From Glandiceps talaboti (lineage: Eukaryota; Hemichordata; Enteropneusta; Spengelidae), in contig NC_135565.1 of assembly GCF_964340395.1 (NCBI RefSeq), positions 13,696,709-13,760,708 on the forward strand: a stretch of 64,000 nt of DNA, given 5' to 3'. The translations under genes and the position numbers were made by a program. Positions 41,690 through 53,645 of the stretch are shown piece after piece (within the stretch, counting starts at the first letter, position 1; each line of letters opens with the position of its first letter). Below the pieces are notes generated by a model, which was not told the DNA's origin, ran no database searches, and saw nothing but the letters and a program-made list of their open reading frames with translations.

Positions 41690-42055
41690 AGTGAATCTTC
41701 CATTTGAAGAAGGGCTTCGGACATTATCACCAACCATCTACATGATAAACATGTACATTTGATGAAGGGCTTATCACACACTGTGTATTCAGACAGTATC
41801 ACCAACCATCTACAAATATGCATGTACTGTGGTACAAACATGTACATTTAATAGAGGGACCACCCACCATCTGGTGTCATGTACATTTGATGAAGTATAT
41901 GTACTTATCACATAGAATTCAGTCATTATCACCCACCATCTGCTGTCAAGTACATTTGATGAGGGGCTTATCACACAGTATTCAGTCATTATCATACCAT
42001 ACCATACCATACCATATTATCATACCATACCATACCGTACCATACCATTATAGTA
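41690..42055. repeat. Degenerate minisatellite ending in a (CCATA)n tract
   Basis: Phrases CATTATCACCAACCATCTAC (or ..CACCCACCATCT..), ATGTACATTTGATGAAG and GGGCTTATCACACA recur at about 60-85 bp from 41715 to 41995. The array passes into pentanucleotide (CCATA)n with interruptions at 41994-42048. Confidence 0.75.
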
Positions 42056-43495
42056 TACTATCAGATTTAGAATGTTTCTATGAAGATGTTTGAAAACCTG
42101 GTTATTAAACAGGGTAAATCTGGTCTAGTTTTAGCTAGTTCATTTCATATCCATCCATTCATAACCTCAAATTTGGCAAGGAGACTTATGGAAAACTCAT
42201 TTTGAATATACATGTGCATATACAATTTACACATATGTACCTGCTTTTGTGCGGCCTCCAAAAAACCCCCACACTTTTAAGATATACACAATGCATGCAA
42301 TGATGTACTGATGTTTGCTCCTTTTTCTTCATATCTGTACATGATGCTATTATTAATGAAAGTGGACTTATTTCATCTGTAAAAAGATCTTGGCACTCTG
42401 GTGAAAGATCCCTGTGACATTTATTCAAAGAAATTTTAAACTTGTGATGAGACAATTCAAGATGTGTGATTTGTAGTATATATACAATGTAAACTATTAA
42501 TAGTAATTTTGCTGACTTACTAAATGTATATGAGTAAAAGTTTATCTAGGTGCTTTCACCCAACTTGTTCTAACTTGTTCTAGAAGTGGTTATATCCCAC
42601 AAATGAGACTATACAATATTTCCTTCCTTGACCTTTAATATTTATCGTTTGATTAAAGTTTGAGAGGGCAGTACCCAACTTGATAGCCAATCCCAAGCGT
42701 ACATTGTACCACATACACGTGGGGGAAAGACGATCCTGGAAATCAATAATTTTCATACAGAGAAAATTATTAAGGAAGTTCCCTAGGCATTCGTATAACC
42801 AAAATGATGACCTAGGAAAATAGTTATAATGAAACTTAGAGACTGTGAATGGATTAGGATGACATATCATGTATGATGGATGGTTCTGCCGCTGAGTTAT
42901 TTCCTGAAACGCCAGAGGAACACAGGTGACTCAAGCAGAAATTAATTAATATTAGTAATCCTAGGAGTAAAAACAGATATAAGTTGAGATACTGGCTGTC
43001 GTTAAAATATAATAAACAAAGTGTGGTAATTGTATGTGGATGTGTTCGCCATGTTTGTTCTCCTGAGAGGGCAAATTCATTTTCTCAAGGACCCGTGCTT
43101 TGATTAAACGTGAAAGACATTTATTTGTGTATTCTGAACAACTTATATCTCGTCTTATGTATGCTGTCATCAACATATTTTATAACAGCGAAGAACTTTA
43201 ATATATTGTACTGTACTGTAATAATTTTAATGATGTAAATCATAAAAGAACCTTGTCTGGAAGTTTAGCAAGTTTAATTAACTAGTTTATGAGTTTCCTT
43301 CTACTGATGTTTTGATGTTTGCACCGATGAAAAATTTTACATTCACACTTACACATTTCAAGCTTTAAGTATTTGTACCATTTTAAGAAAATGATTCACA
43401 CCATTGAAAACTTTGGAAAGACATTAATACCATTGCAAATTTTTATCATAGTAAAACAAAGCAGTCATCCAATTCACACAGGTGTGGCTGGGTTG

Positions 43496-43683
43496 GGAGT
43501 CATACAGAACGAAAACCTAGCCAGTACCAAGGGGTGTTCTCGGGGGTCACACAGAAAGAAAATCTAGCCAGTACCAAGGGGTGTTCTCGGGGGTCATACA
43601 GAAAGAAAACTTAGCCAGTACCTAGGGGTGTTCTCGGGGGTCATACAGAACGAAAACCTAGCCAGTACCAAGGGGTGTTCTCG
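43496..43683. repeat. 47-bp tandem repeat, four copies
   Basis: The unit contains GTCATACAGAACGAAAACCT, AGCCAGTACCAAGGGGTG and TTCTCGGGG. CAYACAG landmarks at 43501, 43548, 43595 and 43642 give an exact 47-bp period, and the copies are nearly identical, so the amplification is recent. Confidence 0.93.
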
Positions 43684-43880
43684 CAAACCAAAACTTGTTT
43701 ATGAGCAGAAATTTACACGATTTATGAAAGACTTTAAAAGTGAACTATGGTGTCATGGCAAATTGATGACCAAAGGCAATGAAAACCAAGGCAGTTAGAA
43801 AGGCTGTTCTCGAAAAAGACAATTTGTTTCTAAGCAGAAATCTGGACAATTTATGGAAGAGTTTGAAAGTAAACTAGGGT
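43674..43880. repeat. Diverged tandem pair, about 130-bp unit
   Basis: TGTTCTCG at 43676 and 43804 is followed in both by a shared run of landmarks: TTTATGAGCAGAAATTT or TTTCTAAGCAGAAATCT, then GATTTATGAAAGA or AATTTATGGAAGA, then AGT(G/A)AACTA(T/G)GGTGTC. The pair shares its first bases with the 47-bp array immediately upstream. Confidence 0.75.
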
Positions 43881-45831
43881 GTCGTTCAAATTGGACAAAT
43901 TCAACATGATGATCAGAAGCTGAGAAGGATAAAGAGCTTATATATGTGATTGCGATTTGACACACTGTGTTTGTCGACAAAAAAAATACACTGGACGTGC
44001 ATGTGCCGATGACCACTAAAATTCAAATTGAAGTCAAATACCTATAGACAGTTTTTAGAACTTAACTACAAAAGAAAGAAGGAAGATGAGACATTCCCCA
44101 TCTTTGCAAAAATGAGGATTATGAAGACGTTTTCATTTTGTGATTCAACAATAAATCCTCTGTAATCTGTACTATAATGTAATTTGAACAAGTGGGAAAT
44201 AAGAAGGATGTAACCATGAAGATTTAGAATTTAGATTCGAATTTAAAATGAAATTCTTGTATTTCATTCAGATTCATAGTTCTACATGGAAACAAATCAA
44301 GATTATCGGTGAGATTATAGAAGTGAGATCCATGATTCACTACATAATGACTTGATATCATTTCAGGAACCAATTATCTCTGTATGTGTGCTAGTATTGA
44401 TGACAAAATATGGATGGAGTAGTTCTCAGGGTTGACCTTTGACATTTGACCCTTCAGCAAAGTTGACTTTGGAAGGAGGATACAGCCCCAGTACAGGAAG
44501 GAGGGGAAAATGTATAGTCACCTAGGGAGCCCTATTCAGAGTTTTCTCTTCCTTTCTGACCTAGTGTTAGTGCAGCAATATTCTTGATGCTGTGCTTTTT
44601 TCAAATAATCTGGTCAAAATTACAGACTAGAACAATCTATATGTAGACAATAATTTGGTCACATCTGGATCAGTGGATGTCTTCAAGGCATCCATGCAGT
44701 GCGACTAAGTGGTCGTTGTCGTCGCTATCATTCACTTGTGTATACCCTATCACATCGAACAACAATACATGTACATGTATATGATGTAGTTTTAGTTTTT
44801 GCGTATTTTAGGAAACCGATACCTCAGTTGCCAGAGTAGTAATTGGCATTGATATTGGTTATTTCAAGTTGTAGGTATATACAATTTGTAAATGACCATG
44901 ATCTTAATTCATAGTGAGTTCAGGTAACATGCAGATTTTATCAAGAATCCAGAATTTGCATAATAAATATCAGTTTCCAGGTGTGTGTTTTCGTAAATTT
45001 GTTGCAAAGTTGAAGGTTTGATGAAATAAGGTAATTTGTGGAAATGAGCGAATTTCATGAAAACATTTGTTTTGCTATTAAAATATACACTGAGAGAAGA
45101 AAATTATTCAAATTTATTAGAAGGATACCAGTATTTTACAAAATGTAGATACCTGTACGGTACATACCATTGAAATAGGATACATTGTAAGGTGATATTA
45201 TCGACTCCCTCGCAGTATCTTGTTGTATAATAATGCAGAAAGTTTAGGAGCCCACACTTATTGGATTTAATAATGATGATGAATGTAACAAATCTATTAT
45301 TCATGCCAGGTGAAAGGTGTGAATTGCCGGCCTTACTTCCTCCATAGTGAGTTCCACAATTCATTTCACCTGCTTACACATAGCCCGTAGCAAAGACACA
45401 CATCTCAGGTGTCTGTGTTGCATCACCACTCCTGAATAGTTTGAAGTTTCAGAAGCCTGTAGCTGTATAGAATGATCACTTGGATTCGATGGAAGTCGGT
45501 CGAGTTAACGAGCTATGATTGTATTCCAGTTATAAAGAGAGAAGGCTGTATCCATTGCTAGGCAAAGAAACATGATCCGTGTCATGAACAGGAATGATGA
45601 CATCGGCATCTTTTAAAGCCGGGAATTTTTTAGATGAGTTTGTACGTAATGAGGCAAGGAGGCTCAATTATCCAACTGGGTCACCCTGAGAGCAGAGTAA
45701 CAGGAAATAAAGAATGGACACAATTTATTTGTTTGCTAGTTAACCATGGTATGTAGGAATGTAGTCATGCAAGTATATACAGCAATGTTCACCAATAACA
45801 CTTAATGGTTATGTTTGTGAAATGCACCATA

Positions 45832-46180
45832 TTAAAAGTGGCCAGGTGGATGAGGATTGGGTATTTATTTTGGATTTTTAATTTATAAAACAATTTTATC
45901 ATGACTTCCTACTTGAAAAATCAGTGTGAAACAACATGGACCAAGTCCTTGTTTGTAACTCAATAAATTGCTAAAGATTGATAAATGTATAAAATGTTTG
46001 TTATTGTACATTCAATAACAAACTTTTTACACATTTATTAGCATTTTGCAATATATTGAGTTACAAACATAGACTTGCTCTCTATTGTTTCACATTGATT
46101 TTTCAAGTAGGATGTACACCATGATAAAATTGTTTTATAAATTAAACAAAATCCAATCCTCATCCATTTGGCCACTTTAA
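45832..46180. mobile_element. Palindromic MITE, family A, copy 2
   Basis: Same architecture as 10681-11034: ends TTAAAAGTGGCCAGGTGGAT and CATCCATTTGGCCACTTTAA, with centre TTATTGTACATTCAATAA near 46009. The arms have more mismatches than copy 1 (for example GACTTCCTACTTGAAAAATC against GATTTTTCAAGTAGGATGTA), so this copy is older. Shared internal phrases are GGTATTTATTTTGGATTTTT, TGTAAAATGTTTGTTATTGT (here with ATAAAATG) and ATTTTGCAATRYATT. TTAA-like bases lie at both ends. A short piece of the right arm and flank (AATAGACCTTCCATTT) is repeated just downstream. Confidence 0.9.
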
Positions 46181-47009
46181 TAATAGACCTTCCATTTTAT
46201 AAATTAAAAAAATCCAAAATCCAATAGACCTTCCATTTCCACCACTCTTTTCACAGCTGATACTTAAAAGACCCAACATTTTCACAAAATATTTGCAGTA
46301 GTGAAAGCCAATCTATTTTCACTGCTGACACGAAAAATCTCACAATTTCTATACAAGTAACTGCCATTTTGATTTGACATTAACATGAAATACCCCATGT
46401 CTTCATGAAATTTTAGAATCAATCCCATTTTCTTGCATTAGTATTATCACAGGAGGCATGAGGATTATATGATTACAAATATATAAGAGCAAATTTTTGT
46501 TCTGGACAAAAATTTTCCAAATTGTTTAATCCTAGTCAAAACTAGGCTTTTAAACCAAATTTTTGACAGGGAGTCTACGATATGAATCTAAATTTTTTTT
46601 TTTTAAAGTTGAAATTTACAGTACTGTAATAGGTATGGTAGAAAACCCCTGACTGACTGTAATACCTGTACATGTATGTAGGTATGCAACTCGTAATTGA
46701 CTTACAACTACGTGTACTTTGCCAATTGAATTTACTAAGAAATGATATTAATGTAGTTAGCCAGGAGGAACAATGTCTGGAGAGGCTCACCTTACATGTG
46801 TAAACAGAGTAACACTGAAATTAAATCTTGCCATAATTATCTATTTCCTAGAGACCAAGTTCACAAGGTGTGATTGAATAGAAGCAAAGTACATGTACAT
46901 GTATGTGTCTGTGAAACATGAAACTGAAACATAAACCTAGCACAATCTGTTTGGATATAGTACATGTAAACTGTTGTGAGTTATACACGTAGAGAGTGCT
47001 GTCACTGCA

Positions 47010-47160
47010 GTGATGATGATGTTAGTGGTGGTGGTGGTGATGACGGCGATGGCAGTGGTCAATGGTGATGATGATGATGATGATGATGATGATGTGATGG
47101 TGGTGGTAGTGGTGGTGGTGGTATGATGTGATGCCATGTGATTATGTGTTGTCATGATGA
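47010..47160. repeat. GAT/GGT trinucleotide-rich repeat
   Basis: Interrupted (GAT)n and (GGT)n runs, the purest at 47067-47095. The antisense open stretch of Thr and Ser here is a repeat artefact. Confidence 0.9.
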
Positions 47161-48012
47161 TAACAACAATGGCAGTGATGAGGACAGTGATTTTTTCATC
47201 CAGATAGTCTACATGTAAATCAGGATAATGACATCAGCTTGTATCCATTCTCTCAATTTAAAAGAAGTTTCTGCACCACAGAGTGTGTTTTACTTCTGAA
47301 GTATATTAGGTTCTCATAAAAAATGAAAACAATCAGAAAATGAAACAATACCCACAGAATACTCAGATAGTACCTTCAACTGTTGATAAATATGAACGTG
47401 CTCAGTCAGAATTGGTTGAATGATTTGTATCTGTATTGGTGTAAGAAATTGCTTAATTTATATTCATGATGCTTTTACCAAGACTTGAAGTTCTACTTTT
47501 GAAAATTATACTTTTATAAAATTGATGTCGGAAGTTATCTTATCTCGATACATGAAGCATCAAATGATGTACACATTTGTACATCTCCTGAATTCTGCAA
47601 CTTTGAAATTCTATATTAAAAGTGATTGTACAACATCATCATCCATTACTTGACGAACATCATACGAATTGCAGATGATGTGTATTTATCTGATGGAAAT
47701 TGATGTTCAAGATGGGTTTGGCTGTGTATCGATTCCAAAGGTTGTTGTTTTGTGTAATGGCCAGATATCATGTTCATATTAGATAGGAAGTGAAAAGCAC
47801 ATTTTAAGTATCAATTTTCAAGTCTTTGTTATTTGTACTTCACAACATACTCCAAATTCTGAACACACTTATATTATCTAATGGAGAATGATTATTTCTA
47901 AAGATTCACTTGTGGAATGTGATGTTTTTGATGCACTCAAATTGAAAATGATTTTTAGCACTACTGAACTAATAAGGTTCAGTTGTGCTATAGACATGGT
48001 GTGGTGTCTGGC

Positions 48013-48016
<4 letters not shown>

Positions 48017-48090
<74 letters not shown>
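48017..48090. repeat. (GT)n microsatellite, 74 bp
   Basis: Uninterrupted TG dinucleotides preceded by GGCTGTCTG and followed directly by a block that reads like a dispersed repeat body (CTCAAAAACCGCCAGACCGA and, about 135 bp later, CTCAAAAACTACTGGCATAT). Confidence 0.97.
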
Positions 48091-48091
<1 letters not shown>

Positions 48092-49693
48092 ACGACTTAA
48101 ACTCAAAAACCGCCAGACCGATTGCCTTGGTATTTGGTAGGGATATTACTTTTGGGTGTCTCGTTGGGAGATTGTTCAAAGCAAAATAATCGCATCACAA
48201 GTGTGTGATTTGGGTTAAAAATGTATTTTGGGTAAAAAAACATAAACTCAAAAACTACTGGCATATTGGTCTAAAATTACGTGGAAACATTCTTAGGGAT
48301 GTGTAGATTAAGGTTTGTTCATGACACGATGATTCCATCAGTAATCGCCATTGATGCTATTTTTGTAACATGGGAACTGTAGATGCCATGATGTCGTTAT
48401 ACAGATACAGATGCAATTAGCTTAGAATCCAGTCATGAGGGGGTTTGCTCCCCCCCCCCTGAATCTTCACCCAGTTTTGTACATTGGTGAGTTTTTTGAA
48501 GAATGTTCTTATTGATATCGTAAACTCTAAAATGTAATTGTTCTTGACACTCCAATAATCCATGTGATGTACTTAGTTCCAAACCTGAATGGCATTGGCA
48601 ATCTATAGAATCATGTGTACATCTTTTTGTGTACTTTTCTGTATAGAAAATCGCTTTTAAGTAATTCCTAGCACACAAAAAACTTTATTAAATGATGTGA
48701 CATAGAAAGTGGACACTGGTACATTTGAGATATTTGTCACATCCTTAATGACAGTAAGGTTTCAATAAGGCATTCTCATTAGGTTTGTGCTGGTCTAGTG
48801 ATACAAGAAATATCTTGGAGTATAATATACCTTTAGGATAAGTGCACCCGAGAAGGTCACCTCCATAGTTGCTATTGACTCTTTCTACAATGACATTTTC
48901 TACAACGACAAGTAACATTTTCCTCAAAAAACTCTTATCTTCTGACCTAAAGCATCAATAGTAAGTCATTGACATTTCCTTCAATCAGATGGGAAGTATC
49001 CATCACAGATCATCATCTCCCCACTAGAAGGTCAAATTCAAAATCTGACAGTTTCACATACATCATGTATATAAAACCATTTCCTTCATAACAGTCCGAA
49101 GTGGATACATTCTTTTCTCGATTTTTCCGACACTATAATAGAACGCAGACATCAAAGGATTTGCTATTTACCAGAGACAGGTGAAATTTTTGAAACAAGT
49201 TCATTGACATTACATGTGAAATATAAGTGTAGCCAACAGCTAGAAATCCATACAGTACTCAAGAGGCCGTCTTCTCTGTGTCTAGCCGCCCTATCAAGAT
49301 TAAGAGGGTATACTTCTATATAAGGAAAGATGATATTGATTTCTTTCAAGTGATTTCTTCTAAGATGATGTGATGATGAAGTACAGTTTCTCAGTAGTTC
49401 CAACCTTTGAAGTGACCTTCATTGTATACATTAAATTGGTAAGTCCTTAAATTCAAAACGGGGAAAAAAAGGAATCTACCAAAAATGTCACAATTGTTTT
49501 ATTTGTCAAAGCATTTTTGTCTGTTAGTGTTAAGTATCTGCATCCTTGTACCGTAAACTGTATACAGTACCAGTATAGACAATATAGTTTGATGATTTTG
49601 TTTTTTGCCAAATTAATATGCATACCAAGTAATGGTATATTACATAGGCAACACATACATGTTAGCAATGTTTAAGTAGGCCGAGTGTCGATA

Positions 49694-49827
49694 CATACAT
49701 ATATATATATATAGAGAGAGGTGTCACTTTGTACATAGACAGGAAAGGAAAGGTGACTATATACTGATAGAAAATTTGCTTGGATGTGACCATTTCTTAT
49801 GCAGTGATGTAGGAATGTGAGTCTTAC

Positions 49828-49882
<55 letters not shown>
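49694..49882. repeat. (AT)n and (GT)n microsatellites
   Basis: A short (AT)10-type tract at about 49694-49713 is followed by AGAGAGAG, then a pure (GT)n tract at 49830-49882. Confidence 0.95.
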
Positions 49883-49883
<1 letters not shown>

Positions 49884-50290
49884 ATAGAGTATGGAGATGT
49901 GACTGTCGTAATACATGTATGTGAAGGTGTTGCTGTTCTATGCTATTATGCATATCTATTATTTTGATGGACAGGAGATGGATGTCACATGGACAGTATG
50001 TAGAGTGTAGCATTAACTTTCATTGACAATGCATGAAGAGATTTCATACCATGGAAAAAATGTGCCTGTGAAATGCGACTGTTTCATAAATTGCAGTGTT
50101 GAGATGTTGCTATCACATGGAGATGTGGCTATTCAATAGTGTGTGGAGATGTGAGGACTGCTTTAGTGTGTGTGGAGATGTGACTGTCATATGAGCATGG
50201 AAATACAACTATTTAGTCTGAAATATGTAGATATATGTTTTGTAGTATGTGGAGATGCGACTGTTTCATTGTGTTGAAACAGACATTACT
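49883..50290. repeat. Degenerate tandem repeat with GTGTGGAGATGTGACTGT unit
   Basis: Variants of TATGGAGATGTGACTGTC appear at about 49891, 50118, 50139, 50170 and 50239, spaced irregularly by about 25-40 bp or multiples. It directly abuts the preceding (GT)n tract and may have arisen from it. Confidence 0.6.
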
Positions 50291-50895
50291 GGTTTATGTA
50301 ATGTAAAGGGGATATCATTATTTCAAAAAGCATGATGATGTAACTTCCATAAAATGGAGCTCAGCTTCAAATGTTTTTTCACTCGCTTGTTTTAAACAAA
50401 AGTGACAGAACTTTCAAATTGTAGTTTTCAACAGGTTAATTTAATATACAATGTAGGTCTTATATCAGTAGCTATCAACTACATTCACAATGGAATTCTT
50501 CATCAGATTGGATTAAGTTATACTAAACATAGCCTTCCTGAAATTGATTAAAAAACATCCTGTCTTAATAAATAGGAATGAAAGCTGTAGCATATAGAGA
50601 GTTCTGTATTAATTGAATGTCAAGGACAGAACTTTAGTTACACATGTCCACTTATCGGATTTGCATTAATGAATATTTTAGACATTAACGGCAGTTAGGA
50701 TTTCAGAATATGTTGCTTTGGTATTTTATGAAGCAGATCAAATGTGAAATATAGTGGGCTATTCGCATGCAGTGCACATGTAAAATGTCATGTTCATTTA
50801 TTATTCCCCTTCACAACCAGACACTGGTTTGACCGTCAATCCGTCACAGTAACTGTATTTGACATGTTTGCAGACCTCACTACCATAGTCTGTTT

Positions 50896-51490
50896 CCGGT
50901 ACTAGCACTACTCCATTTATTTCTTATAGCACGCTCATAATTAGAATTGCCAAGAGCTGAATTTCGATTTGAAAATCTTGATGCATAATTGCCCAATCAG
51001 GTTGTTCACCAGCATGATGTAACATGTGATTATTCAAATTTAGTCATTAAATATGTAGGTGAACACACAAGGTCACATTAATGAACAAATAATGCAGGTC
51101 ACAATCTCGATGTACATATATGCACATCACCAAAATACTTAAGAGAGTTCTTCGCTGTGATTCACAGTCAGTGTGGTGAAACTGAAAGGCAGAGAAGACT
51201 TTGTATTGATAGGGAAATACCATCCTTAACGGAACCCAGACAGCAGAACTTGGATGAGTGACCTTTGAATGAACCCTGACCTGAACCATTTATTTGTCCA
51301 GAGCTCTGTGAGCAGAAAAGTGTAATTTACATATAATTATGTAAATTTGGTACATATTTATGTAAATTACACTATATTCTACGAACACTCTGATTGGGCA
51401 AATGTGCATTGAGCTTTTCAAATTGTAGTATCAGCTCCTGGTAATTCTAGTTATAATACAAGCATGGTAAACAGAATACCACTAGCACCG
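50896..51490. mobile_element. Inverted-repeat element, about 595 bp, family G
   Basis: The left segment (from CCGGTACTAGCACTACTCC through ATAATTAGAATTGCCAAGAG, CTGAATTTCGATTTGAAAA and TTGCCCAATCAGGTTGTTC) is the reverse complement, with mismatches, of the right segment (GAACACTCTGATTGGGCAAA, CTTTTCAAATTGTAGTATCA, GCTCCTGGTAATTCTAGTTA, GTGCTAGTGG read backwards). Arms are about 120 bp. Inside lies a small perfect hairpin (51319-51333 with 51359-51373). No coding capacity; ends approximate. Confidence 0.75.
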
Positions 51491-52377
51491 TAAGCAGGCT
51501 GTCACTAACCACTACCAAGCAGATTTGTGTTTTCCTTATTCTCACAACACTTGGTACTCATATTCACTCTGTGTGTAATCCGAATAATCACCACCAAGTT
51601 TTATGGTAACAGTTTGCTTATAAAACCTCGCTAAATTACAAAATGTAAATTAGTTCATGAGGTGTGTGTTATTGTTTGTCATTAATGGAAACAAGATTTA
51701 TCATTGTGGACATTTTTTTAATCAGAAGTAGTAATAAAAAATAGTCAAAATGGTGGATCTGTCACTGTTTAGTCTGTTGATGTATTCTAATGGCTAATTG
51801 AAGGATTTGAATAGTTTGTTGTGTCTTTTCTCCAGTAAATTGAGATAGTGTTTCTGTAAAAGTGTTCCGGTAATCATGGTTAGATATATAATATATTATT
51901 ATTAGTGATTCGTAGCGTAGATTCTGCGTCATGTCTTTGTTGAAGCTACAAATACAACTCTAAAAATTCAGATCCTGTCCAGTTGACTGTCAATTAATAT
52001 TTCTAATTATGAAGAGACTGGATAATTGTATTTTGTGGAATTTTCATGCCAGTGTGAAACCCATTGAAATGTTCAATTTGATGGGAATTTGTAGCTCATC
52101 AGTAGAACTTCCCATCTTTTATTGAAGATGACTTTTAATTACAGTTTTGGAAAAGTAATTTATGTCAAAAATGACAGGACAGGTTTTATTTGATGTATTC
52201 TGAAACAATTTTAGAACATATCTTGAAATTCCGGACAGACTTCAAAACTCCTTGTCATGTATAGAACATTTTTGACTAACTTAAAACATGACATCTTGTC
52301 AGTGTGTACATGTCCATGCATATGCATCACATACATTGTAACTGTTAAACACAGGTCAAGAGTACTGTTTTGGTATG

Positions 52378-52462
52378 ATGATTGTGATGATGATGACGGA
52401 TGACGACGATGACGATGATGACGACGATGACGACGACGGTGACGGCGGCGGCGGCGGCAGCC
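52378..52462. repeat. GAT/GAC/GGC trinucleotide repeat
   Basis: (GAT)n grades into (GAC)n and then (GGC)n over 85 bp. This is the most GC-rich patch in the neighbourhood. Confidence 0.9.
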
Positions 52463-52504
52463 ACACTGGATTAGCCTGGTGTTGTAAAATTAAGCATGTG
52501 GAGT

Positions 52505-52940
52505 AGCATTAACCCTTCCACTTGCCAACATACACATACATGTATGAGGTGGTGAGGTGTTCATGTCAGCCTTGTGTTAGCAGTGAGCTACTCTGATGCT
52601 AGTCTGATCATAGGCCAGTCATAAGGGGTTGCTGAGCTGAACAGTACATGTAGACTGGTGCTGGCATTAACCCTTCCAGTTATTAACACATGCTGGTTAG
52701 AGGTGTTAGTGCCAGCCCTGTGTTTAACACTGAGCCTTCCTGGTGTTAACATACATTCGTAGGTCTGCTGCTGGCATTAACTCTTTTAGTTCCTAACACA
52801 TGCTGGTTTAGATGTGTTAGCACAAGCCCTGTGGTAGCACTGAGTCTTCCTGGTGTTAACACGCTAATACTGACATTTCCCCATCTACTAGTTACTAACA
52901 CATACTGGTTTAGAGGTGTTCATGCCAGCCCTGTGCCATG
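52505..52940. repeat. Tandem repeat, about 105-110-bp unit, four copies
   Basis: Each copy carries GGCATTAAC.CTTY.AGTT, CTAACACATGCTGGTT.AGA, GGTGTT.ATGCCAGCCCTGTG and TCTTCCTGGTGTTAACA in the same order. Landmarks GTTATTAACA, GTTCCTAACA and GTTACTAACA lie at 52679, 52789 and 52891 (110 and 102 bp apart); the first copy is more divergent. Confidence 0.85.
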
Positions 52941-53486
52941 CCTAAACTAACCAAATTGGCATCCCAGTCAGAACACTATTCTTGATATATGTTCAATGTA
53001 CTATAGTTATTCGTACATGCACTAGCTTGCATATGATGCTAAATTTGGAATTACTTTCCTATAATAGGTGTCACGTGATTGGATAAAACATGTATACTTC
53101 ATGTAGCACTCAACGAATTAAGAGAATATTTTAACAAAGATATAGCTACCAGGCATCCGGTGTTTTTCACTGCTTTGCAAACAGTCTCTGTTTTGTAATT
53201 ATCATTCACTACAAATTCCACATACCCTTGGGAATGGCTAAGAAAGAGTAGATTGTTTGAACACAATTACCACGTAATGTGATTTATTGATTCGGCAAAT
53301 TTACAATCTATATTTGCTGAATTTTATTAAAAGGTGTTTCCATTGCGTTGTTCATGCTGCAGTGAATGTTCTTAACGTTGGTGGTCGGAGGTATTTTCAA
53401 AATCAAAATGGTTCTTATCCACTGCGCTGATAATGCTTTTATAGGTCCCAATTCGAACAGTGGCTATCAAGGTTTCGATTAATTAA

Positions 53487-53645
53487 GGTAGACACAAACT
53501 AAAACTGCTCAGTGCGACATGTTGATATAAGCTATTGAATGGACGTTTATTTATAGTTATACTCACAGGAGGGTGGTGTTTCTTATGCAGTGTACATGTT
53601 GGGGAGTTCCAGTGTTTACACTATCTTGATTATAGGGTGATTATG
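53487..53645. repeat. Dispersed repeat, copy 1 (partner at 61562-61715)
   Basis: Ordered phrases are shared with 61562-61715: GACACAAAYTRAAACT, ATGTTGA, a sequence like CTAT.GAATGGACGTTTA / CTATCAGTGGACGTTACT, ACACTCACAG, and CCAGTGT.TACA. The two are diverged and of unknown origin. Confidence 0.6.
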
